Position numbers and translations under genes: made by a program
Notes under the pieces: generated by a model
Databases searched by the model: none
The model's input: the letters and a program-made list of their open reading frames with translations, nothing else
What the model was told of the DNA's origin: nothing
Source: an uncultured Collinsella sp.
GTDB lineage: Bacteria; Actinomycetota; Coriobacteriia; Coriobacteriales; Coriobacteriaceae
Direction of reading: 5' to 3'
Assembly: GCA_900545055.1 (NCBI GenBank)
Contig: UQXP01000024.1
Span: 1-22,662, forward strand
DNA length: 22,662 nt
Shown here: positions 3,250 through 11,583 of the stretch, one piece after another
Layout: each line of letters begins with the position of its first letter
How positions within the stretch are numbered: the first letter of the stretch is position 1

Positions 3250-6018
3250 ATGCTGATGCTCAAAACCGTCACGGTACTCGAAGCCATCTCCAAGCGCCGC
3301 CGCACGGCGCGCCCTGCCGCTCATACCGGCCTGTCCAAGAACACCATATTCGCCGCCACCCATAGTGCCGAGGACGCCCTCGTACTGCTTGACGCCACGG
3401 CAAACGGCCTCACCGTCGAGCAGGCAACTGAGCGTCTGAACGCCGTCGGCCCCAACACCATCGAGGCAACGACTAAAACGCTCGCCCGCCGCATCGCCGA
3501 CGCGTTCATCGATCCCTTCGCCGGCATCCTCGCCGCGCTCGCACTGGTCTCGCTCTACATCGACGTGCTCGCCGTGCCCGAACCGCAGCGCGACCCCTCC
3601 ACGGTCATCGTCATAGGCATCATGCTGCTGGTATCGGGCGGCATGAAGTTTATCCAGGAAGCCCGCAGCGGCAATGCGGCAGAGGCCCTCAAGGACCTGG
3701 TCTCCAACACTTGCACCACCCTGCGCGACGGCGAGCGCATCGAGATTCCCTTCGACGAGCTCGTCCCCGGCGATGTAATCCGCCTCTCTGCCGGCGATAT
3801 GGTGCCGGCAGATGCCCGCATCATCACCGCGCGCGACCTGTTTGTGATCGAGTCCGCACTCACCGGCGAGAGTGAGGCCGTCGAGAAGACCACCGCCGTC
3901 ACCGTCGTCGAGGGCGCCGACGGCTCCGCACTGCCACTCTCTGCCTGCAAGAACATCGTCTTTACCGGCACCTCCGTGCAAAACGGCACCGCCATGGCGC
4001 TTGTCGTTGCCACCGGCTCGGACACTTACCTGGGCGGCATCGCCAAGATGCTCAACGGGCGCGGCGAGAAGAGCGCGTTTGACCGCGGCGTCTCGAGCGT
4101 CTCCATGTTGCTCGTACGCCTCATGCTCGTTATGGCGCCGGCCGTCTTTGCCATCAACGCCGCCACCAAGGGCAACGTCATCGACGCGCTGCTGTTCGCC
4201 ACGAGCGTGGCCGTGGGCATCACGCCGCAAATGCTTCCCGTCATCGTGACCACGAGCCTGTCGCAGGGCGCCAAGGACCTCGCCCGTCGCCAGGTTATCG
4301 TCAAGGAGCTGCCGGCGATTCAAAACCTCGGCGCGATGGACGTCCTGTGCTGCGACAAGACCGGCACCCTCACCGAAGACCGCATCGTGCTCGAGCGCTA
4401 TCTCAGCACCGACGGCAACGAAGACGCACGTGTGCTGCGCCATGCGTTTTTGAATAGCTTCTTCCAAACCGGCCTCAAAAACCTTATCGACCTGGCCGTA
4501 ATCGACCGTGCCGATGTGACGCCCTCGACCGTCGTGCCCGATTCTATGCTGGGCCAGAGTCTGCGCGACCGCTATACCAAGGTCGACGAGGTTCCCTTCG
4601 ATTTCTCGCGCCGCCGCCTGAGCGTAGTTGTCGCCGACGCCCAAGGCAAAACCCAGATGGTTACCAAGGGAGCTGCCGAGGAAATGCTCGAGATCTGCTC
4701 CTTTGTCGAGATCGATGGCATCGCTCAGCCGCTCACCGACGAGAAGCTCGCCCAGATTCGCAAGCAGGTCGCCGGACTTAACGCCGAGGGCCTACGCGTA
4801 ATTGCCGTGGCGCAGAAGACCAATCCGCGCTGCGTGGGCGAGTTTGGAATCGCCGACGAGTGCGACATGGTGCTGATGGGCTTTTTAGCCTTCCTCGATC
4901 CGCCCAAAGCAAGTGCCGCGGGCGCCGTCGCCACCCTCGAGGCCAAGGGCGTGGCGGTCAAGGTCCTAACCGGCGACAACGACCGCGTCGCCGCCACCGT
5001 CTGCGAGCAGATTGGTATCGATGCGAGCAACGTCTTGCTCGGCTCCGAGATCGATGCGCTCGATGACGCCGAACTTGCCGAGCGCGCCGAGAAAACCAAC
5101 CTCTTCGCCAAGCTCTCGCCGCTGCAGAAGGCGCGCCTGGTACGTGTCATGCGCGAGATGCTCGGCCACACCGTGGGCTTTATGGGCGACGGCATCAACG
5201 ACGCCGCCGCCATGCGTGCGAGCGATTGCAGCATCTCGGTCGATTCGGCCGTCGATATTGCCAAGGAATCCGCCGATATCATCTTGCTTCAGAAGGACCT
5301 GGGCGTGCTCGAGCGCGGCATCATCGAAGGCCGCCGCACTTACGGCAACCTGCTCAAGTACCTCAAGACCACGGTGAGCTCCAACTTTGGCAATGTGCTG
5401 TCCGTGACCGTCGCGAGCCTGTTCTTGCCGTTTTTGCCCATGAGCGCCCTGCAGCTGGTTCTGCTGTCGCTGGTCTACGAGATCGTGTGCATCGCACTGC
5501 CGTGGGACACCGTCGATGACGCCTGGACTGCCCGCCCGCGTGCCTGGGACGCCGCGTCCATCAAGGGCTTTATGCTCGAGCTGGGCCCCGTGAGCTCGCT
5601 GTTTGACATCGTGACCTTCGCCGCGCTCTTCTTTGTCGTGTGCCCCGCCGCCGTGGACGCAAGCTGGTCCGAGCTTGCCGCCGCGGGCGACGTCGCGGGT
5701 ATGACGACCTTTGCTGCGCTCTTCCAGAGCGGCTGGTTTGTCGAGTCCATGTGGTCGCAGACACTCGTGGTCCACATGTTGCGCTCCCCGCATCTGCCGA
5801 GCCCGCGCGATCACGCCGCGCCCGCATTGTGCGTTCTTACCGTGCTGGGCCTGGCGCTCGTCACCTGGCTGCCGGCAAGCCCCATCGCCGATGCGCTCGG
5901 CCTCATGCCGCTGCCCACGAGCTTTTTTGGGCTGCTCATTGGCATCGTTACCGCCTATATCGCGCTCACCCAGCTGGCAAAGCGCCGCTACATTGCCCGC
6001 CACGGCGAGCTGCTGTAG
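3250..6018 (+). CDS. mgtA: Magnesium-translocating P-type ATPase (MgtA/MgtB type)
   Basis: Inner-membrane P3B ATPase that imports Mg2+ at the cost of ATP; 922 residues, close to the usual length of about 900. Visible in order are the N-terminal cation-ATPase region, TM1-2 (about 85-135), the actuator-domain TGES (205-208), TM3-4 with GITPQMLPVIV (about 323-333), the phosphorylation site CCDKTGTLTE with Asp369, the nucleotide-binding domain, the hinge motif GDGIND at 646-651 and the C-terminal TM5-10 region. AAGGAGG lies 5 nt before the ATG, supporting the start. The long leader with a uORF and palindromic promoter implies regulation at more than one level. In the TM4 TPxMLP motif it has Gln where the enterobacterial enzymes have Glu. 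Substrate specificity is inferred from family resemblance. Confidence 0.92.
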   Translation: MLMLKTVTVLEAISKRRRTARPAAHTGLSKNTIFAATHSAEDALVLLDATANGLTVEQATERLNAVGPNTIEATTKTLARRIADAFIDPFAGILAALALVSLYIDVLAVPEPQRDPSTVIVIGIMLLVSGGMKFIQEARSGNAAEALKDLVSNTCTTLRDGERIEIPFDELVPGDVIRLSAGDMVPADARIITARDLFVIESALTGESEAVEKTTAVTVVEGADGSALPLSACKNIVFTGTSVQNGTAMALVVATGSDTYLGGIAKMLNGRGEKSAFDRGVSSVSMLLVRLMLVMAPAVFAINAATKGNVIDALLFATSVAVGITPQMLPVIVTTSLSQGAKDLARRQVIVKELPAIQNLGAMDVLCCDKTGTLTEDRIVLERYLSTDGNEDARVLRHAFLNSFFQTGLKNLIDLAVIDRADVTPSTVVPDSMLGQSLRDRYTKVDEVPFDFSRRRLSVVVADAQGKTQMVTKGAAEEMLEICSFVEIDGIAQPLTDEKLAQIRKQVAGLNAEGLRVIAVAQKTNPRCVGEFGIADECDMVLMGFLAFLDPPKASAAGAVATLEAKGVAVKVLTGDNDRVAATVCEQIGIDASNVLLGSEIDALDDAELAERAEKTNLFAKLSPLQKARLVRVMREMLGHTVGFMGDGINDAAAMRASDCSISVDSAVDIAKESADIILLQKDLGVLERGIIEGRRTYGNLLKYLKTTVSSNFGNVLSVTVASLFLPFLPMSALQLVLLSLVYEIVCIALPWDTVDDAWTARPRAWDAASIKGFMLELGPVSSLFDIVTFAALFFVVCPAAVDASWSELAAAGDVAGMTTFAALFQSGWFVESMWSQTLVVHMLRSPHLPSPRDHAAPALCVLTVLGLALVTWLPASPIADALGLMPLPTSFFGLLIGIVTAYIALTQLAKRRYIARHGELL

Positions 6019-6024
6019 CAAGTA

Positions 6025-6118
6025 GACGGAAAACACCCTGCCGGCTGCCGTTGCCACTACCACAGCTGCCAACGCCGCTGCCGTTGCCTCTGCCGCCGCC
6101 GCAGTCTATCCCCCCAGC
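6025..6118. repeat. Low-complexity GCTGCC/GTTGCC tract after mgtA
   Basis: Imperfect repetition of units such as GCTGCC, GTTGCC and GCCGCC follows the mgtA stop codon. It carries no ribosome binding site and no conserved peptide was recognised in any frame. It probably expanded by slippage. Confidence 0.4.
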
Positions 6119-6119
6119 A

Positions 6120-6184
6120 GTTGCGGTGAAATAGTTCCTGTTTAAAGCCCCGTGACTTTAATTTAGGGACTATTCCACCGCAAC
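6120..6184. repeat. Long hairpin between convergent mgtA and regulator gene
   Basis: GTTGCGGTGAAATAGTTCCT (6120-6139) pairs with AGGGACTATTCCACCGCAAC (6165-6184) over 20 positions with one A-C mismatch and one wobble. Inside the loop a second perfect stem, TTAAAG (6142-6147) with CTTTAA (6156-6161), presents CCCCGTGA. It sits exactly between two convergent genes and could stop transcription from both sides, but there is no U-tract. Its design recalls the Fic-flanking hairpins (long stem, AT-containing arms, structured loop) with unrelated sequence. Confidence 0.7.
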
Positions 6185-6199
6185 TTATTGGGAGATTAG

Positions 6200-7744
6200 C
6201 TAGTCCTTGGGTGTCCAGGACCAGAAAAAGTTGATGAGGGCCACGCGCGAGGCGGTACCGGCCTTTTTGTTGATCGAGGAAATGTGGCGGTAGAGCGTGG
6301 AGCGCGAAAGAAAGAGCGTTGTGGCGATGTCCTGAACGCTCTGGTCCGAAACGACCAAGACCTCAAGAATATCGCGCTCGCGCTCTGTAAGCCCAAAGGT
6401 GGCGACGAAGGCATCAAGGCGTTCATCGGACGTGAGCTCCGCTGCTTCCACGGGCTCGGAGTCGGAGCATGTGGGCGCAAGATCCCCACCAAGATCGTCG
6501 GTGGCAAGCGGCAGGCCATCCTGCATCACGGCATCATCGGCTCGTTGCCCCAACTGCCCCAGCAGCGTAATCGCAATGCCCACAAACATCACGAGCGCCG
6601 CACCGACCGCAGCCAGCACGTTTTGACTCGAGATGATCGCCACCGCCGGCGCCGTCACGAGCATCGAGCACACGTTGTTGACGACGCGACCCATGCACGG
6701 CCAAAAATATGACCAGCGCGCATAGAGCGAGACGGCGGCATATTTTGTGGTAAAGAACACCACGAAAAAGCCCGAGCCCAGATAAAAGATGATCGTGGCA
6801 GCAAGCTCGTTGCCGCCATTGCCATCGACGATGAGCACAAAGAACGAAAACGTGGACAGTATGGCGGCACATGTCATGCCGATATTCATATACGAGCGGC
6901 CGTGCAGGTCAAATAGTGCGCCAGCGACCAACGAGCTCACGACAAGCAGCAGGCGCGGCCAATCGCCCAAATCGACGGCTCCGACAGCATGCAGGGTCGT
7001 GAAGCCCGCGTTGAGAGCGGCGAATACGCTGGAAAGATACGCCGTCGCCACGGTCAGGCGAACTACGGCGCGACGGAATGCCGCCTTTGCCTCGGGATCG
7101 TCATGCCACTTGGCGCCATATTCCAGAGCATCTACCGAAAGCCCGGCAGCACTGGGTTCAAAGTTGGGGTCGGACTCGTCGCGCAGCTTGGCGCGTCGGG
7201 CACCGTGGAGCAACGCCACCTGCGCGATCGCACAGACGACCAGAACAGCCTGCTGAGGAATGCCGACAGGCATCACCATGTGGTTGATCACCTGTACCAG
7301 AACGCCCATGGCATAGGAAAGTGCGGCGGCGCGCGCCAGGCAGGGCGTCTGCGCAAAACGCCGCGCAAGATTGGCATGGGCGGTCGATCCGCAATAGCCC
7401 AGGGCGCAGCACGCCACCAGGCCGCCGGCAATTACTACCTCAAACCGCACTGCCGTAATCATCAGCAGCAACGCCGATACCAACAGCACGCCTGTAATAT
7501 CGCTCGTCGCATCGATCGTCTGGGGAAGGCGATAGTACAGAAATGGGCGCACGAAAAAGCCAATCACGCTCGCGCCGACAACGATGCTCTCGTAGATGAC
7601 GACCTCACTCGATGGCACGAACTCGGCCATGCGCACATCAAAAAGATACTCGCACGCCAAAAACGTGAAGAAGAACAGCGCCAGGCATATAATCTCCCGA
7701 ATGCCCCGACGCAAATATGCGGTTGTGTCTCCCATGCCCCTCAT
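6200..7744 (-). CDS. 12-TM membrane protein with C-terminal LuxR-type HTH
   Basis: A 514-residue putative membrane-bound transcription regulator. About twelve hydrophobic helices in two groups of six (about 14-180 and 230-400), in an MFS-like arrangement, are followed by an acidic linker. The C-terminal LuxR/GerE helix-turn-helix contains LTERERDILEVL, DIATTLFLSRSTLYRHISSI and NKKAG. Coriobacteriia such as Eggerthella and Collinsella carry many proteins of this plan, often next to transport or catabolic genes. The sensing ligand is unknown, and no receiver domain or kinase is adjacent. An upstream TTG at 7765 is open in frame, but the ATG at 7744 has GGGGG about 7 nt before it and is preferred. 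The target may be its own promoter or the divergent operon at 8133; neither is shown. Confidence 0.85.
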   Translation of the reverse strand: MRGMGDTTAYLRRGIREIICLALFFFTFLACEYLFDVRMAEFVPSSEVVIYESIVVGASVIGFFVRPFLYYRLPQTIDATSDITGVLLVSALLLMITAVRFEVVIAGGLVACCALGYCGSTAHANLARRFAQTPCLARAAALSYAMGVLVQVINHMVMPVGIPQQAVLVVCAIAQVALLHGARRAKLRDESDPNFEPSAAGLSVDALEYGAKWHDDPEAKAAFRRAVVRLTVATAYLSSVFAALNAGFTTLHAVGAVDLGDWPRLLLVVSSLVAGALFDLHGRSYMNIGMTCAAILSTFSFFVLIVDGNGGNELAATIIFYLGSGFFVVFFTTKYAAVSLYARWSYFWPCMGRVVNNVCSMLVTAPAVAIISSQNVLAAVGAALVMFVGIAITLLGQLGQRADDAVMQDGLPLATDDLGGDLAPTCSDSEPVEAAELTSDERLDAFVATFGLTERERDILEVLVVSDQSVQDIATTLFLSRSTLYRHISSINKKAGTASRVALINFFWSWTPKD

Positions 7745-7929
7745 GGTTAACCCCCAGCCGCTCAATTGTCTGGAAATCTATTTTCATAAAGAACCAGTCT
7801 CAATATCGAAGCCAGGCTCGAAATGCTGCCAATTCGACCCCAGCCGTCCACATCACGCCGCGATTTTGAGCCGCATGGACCAGAAGGGACGCGCGCGATC
7901 TCTAGCTCGGCCAGGAGTGTCTCCAACTA

Positions 7930-7960
7930 CCACTCATTTAAGTACGTCCCCAATGAGTGG
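7930..7960. repeat. Hairpin with 13-nt GTCCCC loop, copy 3
   Basis: A perfect 9-bp stem CCACTCATT (7930-7938) with AATGAGTGG (7952-7960) encloses the 13-nt loop TAAGTACGTCCCC. The loop differs at one position from that of the next copy (7990-8002), whereas the outer part of the stem differs much more. Confidence 0.8.
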
Positions 7961-7978
7961 CCGAAGAGTGTCCCCTGC

Positions 7979-8013
7979 GACTAGTCGTTTAAGAACGTCC
8001 CCAACGACTAGTC
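7979..8013. repeat. Hairpin with 13-nt GTCCCC loop, copy 4
   Basis: A perfect 11-bp stem GACTAGTCGTT (7979-7989) with AACGACTAGTC (8003-8013) encloses the 13-nt loop TAAGAACGTCCCC. This is the best-formed member of the family. It is followed by AAAAAA at 8014-8019. Compared with copy 2 (1875-1909), the CGTT/AACG next to the loop is replaced by CATT/AATG, a compensated change that keeps pairing. Confidence 0.85.
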
Positions 8014-8132
8014 AAAAAATGGGCCATGTGTCCCAGTTGTGGAGACTCCTTGAGCCGTCTGGGTATCGCGAAGGATCGCACACTCCCCCATCATCAAAAG
8101 TGACACACGCTACCTGTTGATGGGAGGCAGCC

Positions 8133-8870
8133 ATGGGCTTCTTTGACAAGATGTTCGAGAAGAAAGAGTGCGCGATTTGCGGTACCGAGCTGGGACTTCT
8201 AGGTAAGACAAAAATCAATGAAGGCTACCTGTGCAAAGAGTGCGCCGGCAAGCTCTCCCCCTACTTTCACGGCTATCGCTCCAGCACCGCGGACGATATC
8301 CGTGAGCAACTCGCCTACCGCGAGGCCAACGCCGAACGCCTGTCTTCGTTCAACCCCACGCGCACGCTTTCTGCCGGGCGCACCAATATTATGCTCGATG
8401 AGGACGCGGGCCTGCTAATCATCACTTCGCAGAGCCGCTGGCGCGACGCCAATCCCGACATCATCGAGTTCTCGCAGGTACTCGGCTGCGATATGGATAT
8501 CGACGAGCAACGCACCGAGATCTATCGCGAGACCAAGGACGGCGAGCGCGAGAGCTACAACCCGCCGCGCTACGACCTGGATTACGACTTTAATCTGACC
8601 ATCCATGTCAACACGCCGTACTTCACCGAGATCAACCTGCGCGTGAACGACTCCACCATCGATCAGCGCGGCTCCATCGAATATCGCGAGGCCAAGCGCC
8701 AGGCAACCGAAGTTCGCGATGCGCTGGTGCAGCTGCGCCAGGAGACGCGCGACAGCGTCGTGGCCGCCAAGGCCCCCAAGACCGCGGTGACCTGCCCCTT
8801 CTGCGGAGCCACCACCATTCCCGATGCCAGCGGGCGCTGCGAATACTGCGGCGGCGCCATCGGCGCATAG
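8133..8870 (+). CDS. DUF4428 and C-terminal zinc-ribbon protein
   Basis: A 245-residue, probably cytoplasmic protein. The N-terminus has the DUF4428-type zinc site CAICGTELG with CKEC about 25 residues later (about 14-46). The middle (about 70-190) is a beta-rich region resembling bacterial PH-like folds, without a recognised motif. The C-terminus has a second ribbon, CPFCGATTIPDASGRCEYCG (about 222-241). GGGAGG lies about 6 nt before the ATG. It heads a rightward operon with only 24 bp to the next gene. The shared zinc-ribbon theme across the first three genes suggests that the products act together, probably at the membrane. The molecular function is unknown. Confidence 0.75.
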   Translation: MGFFDKMFEKKECAICGTELGLLGKTKINEGYLCKECAGKLSPYFHGYRSSTADDIREQLAYREANAERLSSFNPTRTLSAGRTNIMLDEDAGLLIITSQSRWRDANPDIIEFSQVLGCDMDIDEQRTEIYRETKDGERESYNPPRYDLDYDFNLTIHVNTPYFTEINLRVNDSTIDQRGSIEYREAKRQATEVRDALVQLRQETRDSVVAAKAPKTAVTCPFCGATTIPDASGRCEYCGGAIGA

Positions 8871-8894
8871 CCCCCGGCACGGAAAGGACCGATC

Positions 8895-10217
8895 ATGGCC
8901 TTCGAGAGCGTTAACTATCAGTGCCCTGCCTGCGGTGGCCCCTTACATTTTGCAAGCGCCGAGCAAAAGCTCGTCTGCGACTACTGTGACTCGCGCTTTG
9001 AAGTCGAAGAAGTCGAGGCCCTCTATCGCGAGCGCCAGGACAAGGCCGACGCCAAAGCCGATGCGGCAGCCGCAACGCCAAAGCCCCTCGCCGACGACGC
9101 GGTGCAGGAGCTCGCCCAAAACGCCGGCTACATCTGTTCGTCGTGCGGCGCCGAGCTCGTGTCCGACGGCACCGTCGCCGTCACCACCTGCCCGTACTGC
9201 GGCAACTCCGCCGTGGCGCCCGGCCAGCTCTCTGGCGACTTCTCGCCCGACCTGGTGATTCCGTTTAAGCTCGGGCACGACGACGTCACGGCCGCACTCA
9301 AGGAACACTACAAGGGCAAGATCTTGCTGCCCAAGAGCTTTGTCACCGGCAACCACATCGACGAGGTCCAAGGTGTCTACGTGCCGTTTTGGCTCTACGG
9401 CGCCCGCGTTGACGGCGAAGTGTACTTTGACGCGACCAACGAGACCGTGACCGAAGAATCCGACCGCACCGTCACGACCACCGACCACTACGATGCCTAT
9501 CGCAAGGGCAATATCTCGTTTAAGCGCGTGCCCGTCGACGGATCGTCCAAGATGCCCGACGGCCACATGGATGCCATCGAGCCGTTTGACTACGACGCGC
9601 TGCGTCCGTTCTCGGTCGCATATATGCCCGGCTACATCGCCAACCGTTACGACGAGGACTGCGAGACCTGCAAGGCGCGCGCCGAGCGCCGCATGGAAGA
9701 AAGCACGATCTCGGCCCTGCGCGAGACCGTCGTCGACGAATACGACGATGCCACGGTCGAAAGCAAGCAGCTCGACTACACCTGGGAAGACAGCGACTAC
9801 GCCCTGTTCCCCGTCTGGATGCTCTCCACCTCGTGGAACGGCAAGAGCTACCTGTTTGCCATGAACGGCCAGACCGGCCGCTTGGTCGGCGAGCTCCCCT
9901 GCTCCAAGCCCAAGCTCGCCATCGCCTCGGTGCTGTTCTTCGTGATCGGATTTATCCTCTCCCAGATTCTCTTTATGGGGGAATACGCCTTCGATCCGGA
10001 TTACCTCACCTTTGATATCGAGGGCATCCTCATCAACATCATCGCGCCGCTGATCATCGTGATTATCGGAGACGTGCTACTGGTAGGCCAGCTCAAGACG
10101 GCCAACGAAGCAACCCATGCCGATGAGTATTGTGGCGAGCTCGACCTGACCGAGAAGCACGACACCTTCAGCCACACCGAGACCACCGTTGTCATGAAAG
10201 ACGACAAGGACGACTAA
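8895..10217 (+). CDS. Zinc-ribbon membrane protein (YdjG-like)
   Basis: A 440-residue protein. Two N-terminal zinc ribbons, CPACG with CDYC (about 10-32) and CSSCG with CPYCG (about 81-103), precede a long soluble domain (about 115-335). Two hydrophobic helices follow (about 345-366 and 378-402) with a charged C-terminal tail. This is the plan of proteins often annotated TFIIB-type zinc-ribbon-containing and of B. subtilis YdjG, which is encoded with an SPFH protein (YdjI) and PspA in a sigma-W operon. The SPFH gene does follow here, 48 bp downstream. A role in membrane-stress signalling is inferred from that context. AAAGGA precedes the start. No catalytic motif is visible. Confidence 0.75.
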   Translation: MAFESVNYQCPACGGPLHFASAEQKLVCDYCDSRFEVEEVEALYRERQDKADAKADAAAATPKPLADDAVQELAQNAGYICSSCGAELVSDGTVAVTTCPYCGNSAVAPGQLSGDFSPDLVIPFKLGHDDVTAALKEHYKGKILLPKSFVTGNHIDEVQGVYVPFWLYGARVDGEVYFDATNETVTEESDRTVTTTDHYDAYRKGNISFKRVPVDGSSKMPDGHMDAIEPFDYDALRPFSVAYMPGYIANRYDEDCETCKARAERRMEESTISALRETVVDEYDDATVESKQLDYTWEDSDYALFPVWMLSTSWNGKSYLFAMNGQTGRLVGELPCSKPKLAIASVLFFVIGFILSQILFMGEYAFDPDYLTFDIEGILINIIAPLIIVIIGDVLLVGQLKTANEATHADEYCGELDLTEKHDTFSHTETTVVMKDDKDD

Positions 10218-10265
10218 GCAATCCAACCAATACCACCCGGCCTTTGACGAGAAAGGAAGATCACC

Positions 10266-11503
10266 ATGGGACTCTTGAAAGCTGGATTGGGAGCTGCCGG
10301 CGGCGTCATGGCCGACCAGTGGAAGGAATTTATCTACTGCGAATCGATGCCTGCCGACGTCTTGGCCTGCAAGGGCAGCAAACGTACCGGTGGCCGCAGC
10401 TCCAACACGCGCGGCGAGGACAATGTCATCTCCAACGGCTCGGTCATCGCCGTCAACGACGGCCAGGGCATGCCGTGGTGCAAAACGGCAAGATCATCGA
10501 AGTCGCGCTGGAGCCCGGTGAGTTCGTCTTCGATACCGGCAGCGAGCCGAGCGTCTTTAGCGGCAACCTGGGCGATTCCATCAAGGAGACCTTCGCCAAT
10601 ATCGGCAGCCGCTTTACCTTTGGCGGCGACGCGGGCAAGGACCAGCGTGTCTACTTCATCAACACCAAGGAGATCATCGGCAACAAGTACGGCACCGCCT
10701 CGCCCGTGCCCTTCCGCGTGGTCGATAACAACATTGGCCTGGACGTCGACATCTCCGTGCGCTGCAACGGCGAGTATTCGTACCGCATCACCAACCCGCT
10801 GCTGTTCTACACCAACGTATGCGGCAACGTGACCGACAGCTACACGCGCGACAAGATCGACAGCCAGCTTAAGTCCGAGCTGCTCACCGCCCTGCAGCCC
10901 GCCTTTGCCAAGATCTCGGAGATGGGCATCCGCTACAGCGCCATCCCCGGCCACACCACCGAGCTCGCCCGCGCGCTCAACGAGGTCCTCTCTGCCGACT
11001 GGCGTGACCTGCGCGGCGTCGAGATCGTGAGCTTTGGCGTCAACTCCATCGCCGCCTCGCAAGAGGACGAGCAGATGATCAAGGACCTGCAGAAAGCCGC
11101 GGTCATGCGCGATCCCACCATGGCGGCAGCCAACATTGCCAGCGCCCAGAGCGACGCAATGCGCGCGGCAGCCGCCAACCCCAACGGCGCGATGGCAGGC
11201 TTTATGGGCATGGGCATGGCGGGTGGCATGGGCGGCATGAACGCCAGTCAGCTGTTCGCTGCCGGCCAGGCACAGCAGCAGGCCGCCCCGCAGCCGGCTC
11301 CGGCACCCGCTCCCGCACCGGCTCCCGCCGCACCTGCGGCCGGCGCATGGACCTGCAGCTGCGGCGCCACCAACACCGGCAAGTTCTGCTCCGAGTGCGG
11401 TAGTCCCGCACCCGCCCCGGCACCGGCCAAGTGGTTCTGCCCCAACTGCGGCAGCGAAAACGGCGGCAAGTTCTGCAGCAACTGCGGAACGCCCCGGCCC
11501 TAG
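10266..11503 (+). pseudogene. SPFH-domain protein with C-terminal zinc ribbons (YdjI-like), one-base frameshift
   Basis: Translation from the ATG at 10266 (AAAGGAA upstream) gives 69 sensible residues ending NDGQGM and then fails. From 10475 the +2 frame continues as VVQNGKIIEVALEPGEF to a stop at 11501-11503. Inserting one G after 10472 (GGCATG-GCC-GTG) restores a single protein of about 412 residues. Both halves are intact SPFH/virion-core-type sequence: an SPFH domain (about 20-275), a Gly-Met-rich stretch, a Pro-Ala linker, and two zinc ribbons (CSCGATNTGKFCSECG and CPNCGSENGGKFCSNCG). SPFH proteins oligomerise at membranes, and YdjI of B. subtilis links PspA to the membrane. The absence of further damage points to a recent mutation or a sequencing error. 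If it is real, the product is a 70- to 190-residue fragment. Confidence 0.85.
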
Positions 11504-11583
11504 CCCCTCTATCTGGTAATTGGCGGGGGATCCGCCACCCCCGCATTTGCTTCTATGGGTTTCGTTCGATAAAGGAGGACACC

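Larger units (their letters stand above)
7745..8132. other. Divergent intergenic region with a tandem pair of hairpins
   Basis: About 390 bases between the leftward regulator and the rightward zinc-ribbon operon. The two 13-nt-loop hairpins at 7930-7960 and 7979-8013 are the dominant structures, each preceded by a GAGTGTC(C/T)CC stretch (7915-7923 and 7966-7974). A six-A run follows the second. Nearer the operon, CTCCC and CCATCA (8083-8093) can pair with TGATGGGAG (8118-8126), which includes the Shine-Dalgarno region of the 8133 gene. No convincing -35/-10 pair was found for either gene. Confidence 0.5.

Noticed and set aside
3223..4644. 473-codon leftward open frame opposite mgtA
   Set aside because: Antisense shadow of a clearly coding GC-rich gene; no promoter, ribosome binding site or family resemblance.
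300..8013. CRISPR array made of the GTCCCC hairpins
   Set aside because: Copies are few, widely spaced, with differing stems and no regular spacer length; no cas gene is present.
10130..10474. Start of the SPFH protein at 10130 in the downstream frame
   Set aside because: This part overlaps the previous gene and gives non-homologous sequence; the true start is ATG 10266 with a one-base frameshift at about 10472.
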